DNA of 64,000 nucleotides from an uncultured Bacteroidales bacterium. Its GTDB lineage: Bacteria > Bacteroidota > Bacteroidia > Bacteroidales > UBA932. Both the position numbers and the translations under genes were made by a program. Below the pieces are notes generated by a model. That model was not told where the DNA came from. It did not search any database and was given only the letters and a program-made list of their open reading frames with translations. Location: NCBI GenBank assembly GCA_946403855.1, contig CAMJBH010000004.1:62001-126000 (forward strand), written 5' to 3'. Each line of letters opens with the position of its first letter. Position 1 is the first letter of the stretch. Positions 19,027 to 27,382 of this stretch are shown here, in pieces.

Positions 19027-19763
19027 AAAGACAAACTGACGGACGGTCCGAACGCTCCGGACAGCGGGTCCGTATAGGGAAGCACAGCCAGCTGAAAGTG
19101 CTTGCTTCCAAAGCCGTCCCAGCTGAATTCCGGGAGTCCGAGCCAGCTTTTCAAGGGCTTCAGAAGCCATGCACCAGCACGTGCGGAAAAGATGCCTATT
19201 CCGGCGCCTGCAAGCACATCGCCGAGCCAGTGCCTATTGCCGTAGATCCTGTCTGCGCACACATAGACCGACATAGCATAAGCACCTGCCCCCCAGAGGT
19301 TTCCGTAATCCATCCTCACCAACTCGGCCCCCGTGAACGCAAGAGTTGCATGTCCGGACGGGAAAGACAAATTGTCTCTCCCATCGGGACGCTGGCTGTG
19401 GAGTAAATGCTTTGGAACGCGGCTCAGGCACAATGCAATCAAATGGGCCACGGAAGCCTCCACCAGCCGGTCCATGAACGGCACGCGGGCCTTACAACCC
19501 GCAAGGCCAAGGCTAAGGTGCATGGCTTCGGGCACGTACTGCACATAAGAGCCGATATCATGAAACGACCGGCCGTTGCGGATGTCCGATTGGACAAAAT
19601 CGCGCAAAGGCACTTCTACTGCATGATGTGCCAGATAGTGACTGGCAATGCCAGCTCCGGTCACTACGGCTGGCGTCACCCAGCGCAACGTATCCGAGGC
19701 ATACTGGGCCCTTAGCGGCACTGCCGCCAATATGAATGCAACGGCAAGGCAGAAGCCTCTCAT
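19023..19763 (-). CDS. PAP2-superfamily phosphatase with signal peptide
   Basis: 246 residues. The ATG at 19763 (MRGFCLAVAFILAAVPLRAQ) gives a signal peptide and lies 4 nt after the pdxA stop. The three PAP2 motifs are present as SQRPDGRDN, PSGHA and YGNRHWLGDV, which contains the catalytic His and Asp. Members dephosphorylate lipid or sugar phosphates such as undecaprenyl pyrophosphate, phosphatidylglycerophosphate or lipid A; the substrate here cannot be assigned. It is the last gene of the rlmN-to-PAP2 run. Confidence 0.83.
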   Translation of the reverse strand: MRGFCLAVAFILAAVPLRAQYASDTLRWVTPAVVTGAGIASHYLAHHAVEVPLRDFVQSDIRNGRSFHDIGSYVQYVPEAMHLSLGLAGCKARVPFMDRLVEASVAHLIALCLSRVPKHLLHSQRPDGRDNLSFPSGHATLAFTGAELVRMDYGNLWGAGAYAMSVYVCADRIYGNRHWLGDVLAGAGIGIFSARAGAWLLKPLKSWLGLPEFSWDGFGSKHFQLAVLPYTDPLSGAFGPSVSLSF

Positions 19764-19767
19764 GAGG

Positions 19768-20859
19768 TCAGGCAATTTGAGGCCTGCCCGGACGCTCCCG
19801 GCGCTCCGATCCCTCAAGGTGCCTCTCCTCCATCTTGCCGTCCTGCAATTCAGCATAGTCGGCCCTGGCATTATAAATATCTATCGCCGTGAAAATAGCC
19901 GAGCGCATCGAATGAGGATCCGCCTCATCCCGTCCGGCCATATCATAAGCGGTACCGTGGTCCGGAGATGTGCGTACAATGGGCAGTCCGGCGGTATAGT
20001 TCACGCCGTCTTCGAACGAAAGGGCCTTGAAAGGAGCCAGACCCTGGTCGTGGTACATGGCCAGCGTGGCGTCGAAACGCTCATAGTGACTAAGTCCGAA
20101 GAAACCGTCTGGAGAATAAGGGCCGAAGGCAAGGATTCCCTCCGCGGTAGCCTGTGCCACCGCAGGTATAATGATGTCCTGTTCTTCCGTACCGAGCAGG
20201 CCGCCGTCGCCGCTGTGCGGATTAAGGCTCAACACGGCAATTCTTGGCTGGTCGATGCGGAAATCTTCTTTCAGGGATTGGTTCATCAGGCGCAACTTGC
20301 TGACTATCTTTTCCTTGGTTATCAAACCCGGCACATCTTTAAGAGGCACATGGCCGGTGACCACGCCAAGACGCAGCCTGTGGCTGGTCATAAGCATAGT
20401 GACGTCCTTGACTCCGAACTGCTGCTGAAGATACTCAGTGTGACCCGGGAAGCCGAAGCCCTGGCCGGACATTGCCTTCTTGTTGATGGGGCCAGTGACC
20501 AGCACATCTATAAATCCGTCTTTTATATCGCCTACTGCGCGCTCGAGGGCGGTAATAGCTGCTTTAGCCGATTCAGGAGTGGCCTGCCCCGGTTCCGCGA
20601 ACACATTGTCGGGGAGACAATTGAGGACATTGATACGCTTCTGCTTGGCGTCGGCCGCAGAAGTAATCACATTGGAATCCAACTGATCCAATTCGGGTAT
20701 GGTTTTCTTGTAGAACCCGAAAAGCTTGGACGAACCATATACGACCGGAGTAAAGAACTCCAGAATCCTCGGATCAGACAAAGCCTTGATAATCACTTCA
20801 TACCCTATTCCGTTCGAATCTCCCTGGGTAATACCAACTATAGGTTTTCTTTTCTGCAT
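19768..20859 (-). CDS. pdxA: 4-hydroxythreonine-4-phosphate dehydrogenase
   Basis: 363 residues, the family's normal size. Family motifs are GDSNGIGYEV (a variant of the GDPxGIGPE start), VTGPINKKAM, the metal-binding GHTEYL and MYHDQGLAPFKAL. It oxidises 4-phosphohydroxy-L-threonine in the DXP-dependent pyridoxal-phosphate pathway; the partner PdxJ is not in this window. The gene follows rnhA by 2 nt. Confidence 0.95.
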   Translation of the reverse strand: MQKRKPIVGITQGDSNGIGYEVIIKALSDPRILEFFTPVVYGSSKLFGFYKKTIPELDQLDSNVITSAADAKQKRINVLNCLPDNVFAEPGQATPESAKAAITALERAVGDIKDGFIDVLVTGPINKKAMSGQGFGFPGHTEYLQQQFGVKDVTMLMTSHRLRLGVVTGHVPLKDVPGLITKEKIVSKLRLMNQSLKEDFRIDQPRIAVLSLNPHSGDGGLLGTEEQDIIIPAVAQATAEGILAFGPYSPDGFFGLSHYERFDATLAMYHDQGLAPFKALSFEDGVNYTAGLPIVRTSPDHGTAYDMAGRDEADPHSMRSAIFTAIDIYNARADYAELQDGKMEERHLEGSERRERPGRPQIA

Positions 20860-20861
20860 AT

Positions 20862-21308
20862 CTAAAATAATTGATTTTGTTCATATCCTTCATCCGCCGG
20901 CAAACCGGGCTGCGAATAAGCAGCCACGGCCAGAGCGTCGCAGCGTTCATTCTCCGGATGTCCGGCATGTCCCTTGAGCCAGTGAAAAACGAGATTGAAA
21001 TCCACTGCCAAAGCGTCGAAACGCTCCCACAGATCTGCATTCTTTTTGCGCTTCCAACCCAGCGTGACGGTGTTCACGACATACTGCGAATCGCTCCATA
21101 CCTCCACGGATGCACCCTTCCATTTTATGGCTTCCAGCCCTTTGATGACCGCCAGAAGCTCCATGCGGTTATTGGTCGTGCGGGCAAACCCGCCGCTCAT
21201 TTCCCGCCTCAGGTCACCGCACTTGAGCACGGCTCCCCAGCCACCCGGGCCCGGGTTTCCGCTTGCCGCGCCGTCAGTGTAGAGATATATAGTCTCGGAC
21301 CTGTTCAT
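20862..21308 (-). CDS. rnhA: Ribonuclease HI
   Basis: 148 residues, typical for RNase HI. The catalytic acidic residues appear in YTDGAASGNPGPGGWG (first Asp), NNRMELLAVIKGL (Glu) and WSDSQYVV (Asp), with a final Asp near the C-terminus in ERCDALA. It degrades the RNA strand of RNA-DNA hybrids. The 5' end overlaps recX by 35 nt. Confidence 0.95.
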   Translation of the reverse strand: MNRSETIYLYTDGAASGNPGPGGWGAVLKCGDLRREMSGGFARTTNNRMELLAVIKGLEAIKWKGASVEVWSDSQYVVNTVTLGWKRKKNADLWERFDALAVDFNLVFHWLKGHAGHPENERCDALAVAAYSQPGLPADEGYEQNQLF

Positions 21309-21726
21309 AGTCGTATCCTCGCGACAGCGCGTATTTAATGAGTTTCAAATTCTTTTGCGGGTCACCTTCCAGGGCCCTGGCCTTGGCATCGATGAGTTTT
21401 GCCAGCTTCTGGCCTGCACGTTCAGGATCGAGCGTAGAAAGAGCCTCGGCGATGACCTCGCTGTCCACACCTTTGCCGCGGAGTGCGAATTTTATCTTCG
21501 CAGGGCCCCATCCGTCGAGATGGGCCTTCTGCCTTGCATAAGCCCCTGCATATCTCGAATCGTCCACAAAACGATTCTCAACAAGGCTCGCCACAACCTC
21601 TTCCGCTGCATCCCTGTCCCCTTCCAGAGCCTTCAGCGCCTTGTCCCGCACATCTTTGCGGCAATATTCCCGCTTGGCACATTGGTTCTCGAGCGTCTTA
21701 AGCACTTTCTTGCTTCTCTCGTCCAT
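21274..21726 (-). CDS. recX: Regulatory protein RecX
   Basis: 150 residues from the ATG at 21726, which directly follows the stop of the patatin gene; an in-frame TTG at 21744 would overlap that gene and is less likely. The helical three-repeat RecX pattern is visible: CAKREYCRKDVRDKAL, VENRFVDDSRYAGAYARQK and GWGPAKIKFALRGKGV. RecX modulates RecA filaments; recA itself is 3.5 kb away in its own transcription unit. The 3' end overlaps rnhA by 35 nt. Confidence 0.85.
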   Translation of the reverse strand: MDERSKKVLKTLENQCAKREYCRKDVRDKALKALEGDRDAAEEVVASLVENRFVDDSRYAGAYARQKAHLDGWGPAKIKFALRGKGVDSEVIAEALSTLDPERAGQKLAKLIDAKARALEGDPQKNLKLIKYALSRGYDYEQVRDYISLH

Positions 21727-21727
21727 A

Positions 21728-24217
21728 TCAGAAGTCAAAGCCAAAGGAAATATACAAACCGGCGTCCTGGTTGAACGAATGGAAACGGTCAGACCAGGTA
21801 CCCAGCACTTTCACAGGTCCCATAGGAGTAGTATATCCCAGTTCCAGTCCGGCGCCCCAAAGTGTAGGAAGGGCCATCTCCACAAAGCCTTCCAAAGTGT
21901 CCGACTCGCGGAAATAACCGCCGGTGCCGGTGATGAAGAAGTTGCGTCCCAAGCGCAGGCGCAGGCTCAGGTTTGCGGTAGCTGCATAAGGACCGGCCTG
22001 GTAAACATTTCCGAAGCCGATAAACGGCATCTGCCCTTCTATATAACGGTCGGCCATTGTTCCGCCGACATAGTTCTGGTGCGCAATGGAATATGACGGA
22101 TCTACCGGGTTTATACCGTCCGGACGGGCAGGGCTGCCCAGCACGGCACGCAAGTGAATATCAGGAATGATCGATACCCTTCCGCCCAGCGGAACCACGG
22201 GGGTAAAGTTCAGATATGCAGTGTGCAGAGGCTTGAATCCCGGACACTTGTACTTTTGGAAGTCATATTCGTATCCGAAAGTCAGGTTAACACCTTTCGA
22301 AGGGTAATTATACCTGTCGTAAGTGTAGATGGTGCCGTTCGCAAACAGTCCCAGATAGCCTCCCCGCGCAAGATCGTAACTGATTTTGTAAACGGAAGCG
22401 CCATAGGTGGTGGAATAAGGCAGGTTATACTGCCTGAACTGGGCGCCGAAACGGAAGTCCACGCTCGTCCACCTTATATTGGACAGATACAGTTTCTCAT
22501 AATGTCCCCACCAGCGCGCCTCGGAACCGACCTGGTTCAGATCCGTGCTGAGGGTGGACGTATTATTGCGCAGATACGCCTCGAAATTGATGGTCGGGAG
22601 CCAGGAAAGGTCGAGGGCCGCGTTGAGCCCGAACTTCTGGTTCATACCGATTTTGGCGTGCAAATCCAGCTTGGCGCCGCTCAGCTTATGGGCGTTCAGG
22701 CCTATATTGAACAAGAATGAAGGCCATTCTTCGGTATCGAAACGGGCGCCCATCCCGAATTGATGGCGGGGTCCCTTGACACAATCGAAGACCAGACGGA
22801 AAGGAGCCTCATGACCCAGCAGATTGTAGGTCACGGAAGCAAAGCAGCCGGTGGCTTGTATTATGGACATCACGTGCTCCATGTCCGCTTTGGACACAAA
22901 GCTTCCGGCCTTCAATTTAATCTTGCGCTGAAGCAGACGCGACTCTGAATTTGAAAGTCCCTGGAATTCAACGGAAGAAATTTGAACAGGGGTCTTGTTT
23001 ATATCTATGGCCTTGGGGCTCTGGTATGTGATGGTGGCGCCCTTTGTCAGCCCTTTCACTTCCGCGATTTCTTCGGCTTTCAACCGCGCAGCCGTATATC
23101 CCCTGTTTATCATGGTGTCGATGGCTTCTGCGTTGAAGCTCATCATGTTGTATTCAGAGATCTTGGGCTTGATGAACAAGTCGGCCTCCTTGACATTCGT
23201 ATCGAAGGAATTCTTGCCGAGCATGCTCATAAACTGCATGAAGATGTCGCCGAGGTTATTCACCTGGGAGTATGTCAGGTTCAGGTCCGACAGGTCCACT
23301 CCAATCACGATATCCGCTCCCATCATGCGGGCCAGATCGACCGGGAAATTGTTGCGCGTTCCGCCATCCACCAATATAGTTCCCTTCTCTCTCACAGGCT
23401 TGAACAGTCCGGGAATGCTCATGGTCGAACGCATTGCGTCTTTGATCGAGCCCGACGACCAGTTTTTCGACTTGAGGCTCACCATGTCGGCCGCTACGCA
23501 GAAAAACGGAATGGGCAGGTCTTCGAAGGACTGATAATCTTGGTACCCGACCGTGACGCTGGATATCAAGTTGTTGATATTGAATCCATAAACATAGCCG
23601 GATGGGAGCGAACTGGCGAGGTCGTTGCGGCCCAGAGGAGAACGGGCGCCGCCGTCGATATACCTCACCTGATTGTCTATCCTGTATTGAAAATCCTTCT
23701 TGGAATAATAAAACGGAATAGCTAGTGAATATGTTTCCTTGTAACGTTTCCTGGTATATGACAGATAGGACGGATCTATTTTGTCGGTGAGTATCTGCAG
23801 CCAGTCCATGTTGCGCATGAGCGAATCCAGGTAAGCGGAATCATATCCCAGCGAGAACATAGCACCCATTAGACCGCCTATACTGGTGCCGCATATCATA
23901 TCGACCGGTATCCCCTCTTCTTCAAGATAACGCATCACACCGACGTGAGCGGCTCCTTTGGCTCCGCCGCCACTCAGGACGAGCGCAACCGTGGGCCTGT
24001 GTTGTGTCCTGTGAATTGAGTCCATTCTCTCCCTCATGACCGCTATGATGCGGGCATCAGCCTTGGGATCGACACTGTCGGACGACAGGCCGTTGGGGTA
24101 CTTCTGTCCGCTCGCAGGCAAGGTCAGAAGCAGCGCCGCTACTGCTGAGAATGCTGCCCTGCAAGCATTCCGCAGGCTGCGAGTATATCTTCGCCCCTCG
24201 ATGCTCTTACTGTACAT
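21728..24217 (-). CDS. Patatin-like phospholipase fused to a BamA-type outer-membrane barrel
   Basis: 829 residues. A signal peptide (about 1-38) precedes the patatin domain with oxyanion motif SGGGAKGAAH (about 85-94), nucleophile GTSIGG (about 113-118) and the catalytic Asp in VDGGTRNNFP (about 280). A POTRA-like region (about 410-490) and a C-terminal beta-barrel ending in FGFDF follow. This is the PlpD/type Vd-like architecture; the family hydrolyses phospholipids at the outer membrane or surface. The 5' end overlaps rlmN by 79 nt, an unusually long same-strand overlap, but no better start is available because the signal peptide begins inside rlmN. Confidence 0.88.
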   Translation of the reverse strand: MYSKSIEGRRYTRSLRNACRAAFSAVAALLLTLPASGQKYPNGLSSDSVDPKADARIIAVMRERMDSIHRTQHRPTVALVLSGGGAKGAAHVGVMRYLEEEGIPVDMICGTSIGGLMGAMFSLGYDSAYLDSLMRNMDWLQILTDKIDPSYLSYTRKRYKETYSLAIPFYYSKKDFQYRIDNQVRYIDGGARSPLGRNDLASSLPSGYVYGFNINNLISSVTVGYQDYQSFEDLPIPFFCVAADMVSLKSKNWSSGSIKDAMRSTMSIPGLFKPVREKGTILVDGGTRNNFPVDLARMMGADIVIGVDLSDLNLTYSQVNNLGDIFMQFMSMLGKNSFDTNVKEADLFIKPKISEYNMMSFNAEAIDTMINRGYTAARLKAEEIAEVKGLTKGATITYQSPKAIDINKTPVQISSVEFQGLSNSESRLLQRKIKLKAGSFVSKADMEHVMSIIQATGCFASVTYNLLGHEAPFRLVFDCVKGPRHQFGMGARFDTEEWPSFLFNIGLNAHKLSGAKLDLHAKIGMNQKFGLNAALDLSWLPTINFEAYLRNNTSTLSTDLNQVGSEARWWGHYEKLYLSNIRWTSVDFRFGAQFRQYNLPYSTTYGASVYKISYDLARGGYLGLFANGTIYTYDRYNYPSKGVNLTFGYEYDFQKYKCPGFKPLHTAYLNFTPVVPLGGRVSIIPDIHLRAVLGSPARPDGINPVDPSYSIAHQNYVGGTMADRYIEGQMPFIGFGNVYQAGPYAATANLSLRLRLGRNFFITGTGGYFRESDTLEGFVEMALPTLWGAGLELGYTTPMGPVKVLGTWSDRFHSFNQDAGLYISFGFDF

Positions 24218-25158
24218 ACTACTCCGTGGTTGTTCAATCGGTTTTTGAATTCTTCCATCCGTACTTCCGGAGAACAGTCGTACGGAAAATCCGGAATCTT
24301 ATGAAAACGTATCAGGTTCACCCGGCACTCCAGTCCGCCCAGAAGACGGATAAGGGCGTCGGCATGGCGCTTGTCATCATTCCATCCGGCAAACATAGTG
24401 TACTCGAAGCTCACCCGGCGCTGTCCGGAGAAGTCATATTGCTTCAGGAGGGCTACTACATCCTCCAAAGGCCATGCTTTCTGGACGGGCATCATGTCCA
24501 GGCGTTCGTCGGGGAAGGGATTATGAAGGCTCACCGCCAGATGGCAGCGTTCTTCGTCCAGAAAACGCTTAAGCACGGGCAGGACGCCTATCGTACTGAG
24601 CGTTATGCGTTTGGGGCTCCAGCCAAAGCCGTCCGGAGCCGTAAGCACCGAAATGGCCCTGCTCACGGCATCGTAATTGTCCAGAGGCTCGCCCATGCCC
24701 ATGAAAACAGCATTGGTGAGAGTCAGCGGATCAGGAACGCTCAAAAACTGATTCAGGATATCCGCTGTGTCCAGGTTGCCGTGCCAGCCCTGACGGCCCG
24801 TCATGCAGAACCGGCAGCCCATGCGGCATCCGGCCTGCGAACTTACGCAAAGCGTCCTTCTGTCCTCGTCCGGAATCACCACAGACTCGACCGATTCTGT
24901 CTCGCTGACGGCAAAAAGGTACTTAGCCGTACCGTCCGCAGACACGGCCGACGCCACGCTCTCCGACGTACCCAGGTCGTAGCGCTCCCGCAGAATCTCT
25001 TTCGAAGCCTTGGAGATATTCAGCATGCGGTCCCAGCTCGAGACCCTCTTGGAATACAGCCAATCTGCAATCTGACGGCCCACAAAGGGCTTCAGACCGC
25101 AGTCGGCGCACAAGGCGGCCAATTCTTCGGCAGTTTTTCCCAGCAACTTTGTTTTCAC
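24139..25158 (-). CDS. rlmN: 23S rRNA (adenine2503-C2) / tRNA A37 methyltransferase, radical SAM
   Basis: 339 residues. The radical-SAM cluster motif CRMGCRFC (about 108-115) and the C-terminal Cys in [10 protein letters not shown], which takes part in the mechanism, are both present. The start is a GTG at 25158; the protein begins MKTKLLGKT, as in other Bacteroidota RlmN. Only 4 nt separate the -7 element from the GTG, so translation may begin at or next to the mRNA 5' end. It heads the run rlmN, patatin, recX, rnhA, pdxA, PAP2. Confidence 0.94.
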   Translation of the reverse strand: MKTKLLGKTAEELAALCADCGLKPFVGRQIADWLYSKRVSSWDRMLNISKASKEILRERYDLGTSESVASAVSADGTAKYLFAVSETESVESVVIPDEDRRTLCVSSQAGCRMGCRFCMTGRQGWHGNLDTADILNQFLSVPDPLTLTNAVFMGMGEPLDNYDAVSRAISVLTAPDGFGWSPKRITLSTIGVLPVLKRFLDEERCHLAVSLHNPFPDERLDMMPVQKAWPLEDVVALLKQYDFSGQRRVSFEYTMFAGWNDDKRHADALIRLLGGLECRVNLIRFHKIPDFPYDCSPEVRMEEFKNRLNNHGVVCTVRASRGEDILAACGMLAGQHSQQ

Positions 25159-25162
25159 ATTA

Positions 25163-25170
25163 CAAAAATA
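25163..25170 (-). promoter_or_regulatory. Bacteroidota -7 promoter element for rlmN
   Basis: Minus-strand TATTTTTG, 4 nt from the rlmN GTG start. Confidence 0.6.
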
Positions 25171-25183
25171 ACGTTTTTTCTCT

Positions 25184-25191
25184 TATATTTG
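25184..25191 (+). promoter_or_regulatory. Bacteroidota -7 promoter element for recA
   Basis: TATATTTG, 26 nt upstream of the recA ATG and divergent from the rlmN promoter. No LexA/SOS-like palindrome is obvious nearby. Confidence 0.65.
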
Positions 25192-25217
25192 TAATTCAAA
25201 TATTAAAACCACACGTT

Positions 25218-26246
25218 ATGGCTAAAGAAATTGAAACACAGGCCACAGACTTAAGCGCCGCCAAACTCAAGGCGCTTCAGGCCACGATCGACAAGATCGA
25301 GAAAGATTTCGGAAAAGGAACGATTATGAAGCTGGGAGATCAGCCACAATGGGACGTCCAGGTGATACCGAGCGGCTCTGTTGCCCTCGACCATGCACTG
25401 GGCATCGGTGGTTACCCCAGAGGCCGAATAATCGAAATCTACGGTCCGGAATCCAGCGGCAAGACAACTCTTGCCATCCACGCCATTGCGGAGGCCCAGA
25501 AACAGGGCGGAATAGCCGCAATGATAGACGCCGAGCACGCTTTCGACCGCACTTATGCGCAGGCCCTCGGTGTGAATCTCGAAACGCTGCTCATCAGCCA
25601 GCCGGACAACGGCGAGCAGGCTCTTGAGATAGCCGACAACCTTATCCGCAGCGGTGCCATCGACATAGTCGTAATAGACTCCGTGGCGGCGCTTACACCC
25701 AAGGCCGAAATCGAAGGCGAAATGGGCGACAATAAAGTCGGCCTTCAGGCCCGCCTCATGAGCCAGGCGCTCCGCAAACTCACGGCCAACATCGCCAAGA
25801 CCAACACCTGCTGCATCTTTATCAACCAGTTGCGCGAAAAGATCGGCATCATGTTCGGCAATCCGGAGACGACGACCGGCGGCAACGCCCTCAAGTTCTA
25901 CGCTTCCGTGCGTCTCGACGTGCGCCGCACCACGCAGCTCAAAGACGGCGACGAGGCCACCGGCAACCGTACCCGCGTCAAGGTGGTCAAGAACAAGATG
26001 GCCCCTCCTTTCAAGAAAGCGGAATTCGACATCGTGTACGGCGAAGGCATCAGCCACGTCGCGGAAATCGCCGACCTGGCCATCGAGTTCGACATCATCC
26101 ACAAGAGCGGCTCGTGGTTCTCGTACAACGGCGAAAAGCTCGCCCAGGGACTTGCAAGCGTGAAGCAATTGCTCAAAGACAATCCCGAGTTATGCGATGA
26201 GATCGAAGCTCAGGTCCGCGAGGCACTGACCGCAGTCAAAGACTGA
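25218..26246 (+). CDS. recA: Recombinase RecA
   Basis: 342 residues, full length. Walker [10 protein letters not shown] (about 75-83), the MIDAEHAFD region, VVIDSVAAL (Walker B), the L1/L2 DNA-binding loops (ending in [20 protein letters not shown]) and INQLREKIG are all present. It forms filaments on single-stranded DNA and catalyses strand exchange. The ATG at 25218 (MAKEIETQ) is chosen because an upstream in-frame ATG lies inside the rlmN gene on the other strand. An intrinsic terminator follows the stop. Confidence 0.97.
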   Translation: MAKEIETQATDLSAAKLKALQATIDKIEKDFGKGTIMKLGDQPQWDVQVIPSGSVALDHALGIGGYPRGRIIEIYGPESSGKTTLAIHAIAEAQKQGGIAAMIDAEHAFDRTYAQALGVNLETLLISQPDNGEQALEIADNLIRSGAIDIVVIDSVAALTPKAEIEGEMGDNKVGLQARLMSQALRKLTANIAKTNTCCIFINQLREKIGIMFGNPETTTGGNALKFYASVRLDVRRTTQLKDGDEATGNRTRVKVVKNKMAPPFKKAEFDIVYGEGISHVAEIADLAIEFDIIHKSGSWFSYNGEKLAQGLASVKQLLKDNPELCDEIEAQVREALTAVKD

Positions 26247-26265
26247 CGCACAACGGTTCTTTTAC

Positions 26266-26304
26266 AAAGCATCCTGCGTTGTCGGACGCAGGATGCTTTT
26301 GTTT
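26266..26304 (+). terminator. Intrinsic terminator of recA
   Basis: A perfect 13-bp stem (26266-26278 with 26287-26299, core GCATCCTGCG) with an 8-nt loop is followed by a T-rich stretch. It separates recA from the next promoter. Confidence 0.9.
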
Positions 26305-26319
26305 ATCAATTAAAAGACT

Positions 26320-26327
26320 TATCTTTG
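26320..26327 (+). promoter_or_regulatory. Bacteroidota -7 promoter element for the CNNM-type gene
   Basis: TATCTTTG, 8 nt before the ATG at 26336. Confidence 0.65.
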
Positions 26328-26335
26328 CAGATTGT

Positions 26336-27382
26336 ATGGTTTTACTATTCGTATTCCTTCTAACCGCAATGCTCGTCTCTTTCCTCTGCTCCGTGCTAGA
26401 GGCGACGTTGATGAGTACCCCCATTTCATATATTACAATGCGGGAAGAAGAAGGATACAAGCCGGCCGCTCTGATGAAGAAATACAAGACCGACACTTCC
26501 CGTCCGCTGGCCGCAATACTTTCCCTGAATACGATAGCCAATACCATCGGTGCCGCCGGAGTAGGCCGTCAGGCAACGCTGGTGTTCGGCAATGAGTGGT
26601 TCGGACTGGTAAGTGCGATAACCACCATACTCATCCTGGTTTTTTCCGAAATCATCCCGAAGAATCTGGGCACCGCACGCTGGAAAAGCCTGATGGGCTT
26701 TACAGCCCGCACCATTAAAGTGCTGATTTTCTGTCTGTATCCCATAGTCATCGCAGTAGAATGGCTACAGAAGAGAATATCCCCCGACGATACTGATTCC
26801 ACTGTATCCCGCGAAGAAGTAAGTGCCATGGCAGACGTCGCCGAAGAATCCGGAGAACTCGACGAAGACGAAAACGAGGTCATCCAGAACATCATCTCTC
26901 TCGACGAAATGAAAGCCTACGACGCCATGACTCCCAGGGTCGTGTGCGCTATCGCCCCTGAAAGCATGACGCTCAAGCGTTTCTACAAAGACAAACGTTT
27001 CCTGCATCACAGCCGAATCCCCGTCTATGCCGACAACGACGAATACATAACCGGTTACATTCTCCGGATGGAAGCCCTGCAGTTGATTGCGGAAGACAAA
27101 TTCGACGTGACTCTCGGCGACATTCGCCGCGACATAGCTTCATTCCCCGACGAAACGGCGCTCGACGTCATATGGGACGAAATGATCTCCAAAGACGAAC
27201 CTATCAGCGTAATTATCAATGAATACGGCGCCTTCCAGGGCATTCTTACACTGGAAGATGTCATTGAGACCATCCTGGGCAACGAAATCGTCGATGAAAG
27301 GGACGAAGTCCGCGACATGCAGCAACTCGCCCTCGAACGCTACCGCAAGCGCAAAGCCGCCCGCGCTAAAGAGCAATCATAG
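26336..27382 (+). CDS. CNNM/CorC-type membrane protein with CBS domain pair
   Basis: 348 residues. The ATG at 26336 starts the hydrophobic segment MVLLFVFLLTAMLVSF; upstream codons in the frame belong to the recA terminator. The N-terminal DUF21/CNNM domain has about four helices (1-150, including SEIIPKNLG). It is followed by a tandem CBS pair (about 190-325, with MTPRVV and ILTLEDVIETILGNEIVDE). The usual C-terminal CorC/HlyC transporter-associated domain is missing, so this is a short form. The family is linked to Mg2+ or other cation efflux in the inner membrane. The 3' end overlaps the convergent receiver/PPDK gene by 17 bp. Confidence 0.85.
   Translation: MVLLFVFLLTAMLVSFLCSVLEATLMSTPISYITMREEEGYKPAALMKKYKTDTSRPLAAILSLNTIANTIGAAGVGRQATLVFGNEWFGLVSAITTILILVFSEIIPKNLGTARWKSLMGFTARTIKVLIFCLYPIVIAVEWLQKRISPDDTDSTVSREEVSAMADVAEESGELDEDENEVIQNIISLDEMKAYDAMTPRVVCAIAPESMTLKRFYKDKRFLHHSRIPVYADNDEYITGYILRMEALQLIAEDKFDVTLGDIRRDIASFPDETALDVIWDEMISKDEPISVIINEYGAFQGILTLEDVIETILGNEIVDERDEVRDMQQLALERYRKRKAARAKEQS

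Noticed and set aside
19764..19871. Extension of the PAP2 gene into pdxA
   Set aside because: The ATG at 19763 directly follows the pdxA stop and begins a signal peptide.
19648..20865. Open frame of 405 codons on the plus strand
   Set aside because: It is antisense to pdxA and PAP2; no protein family recognised.
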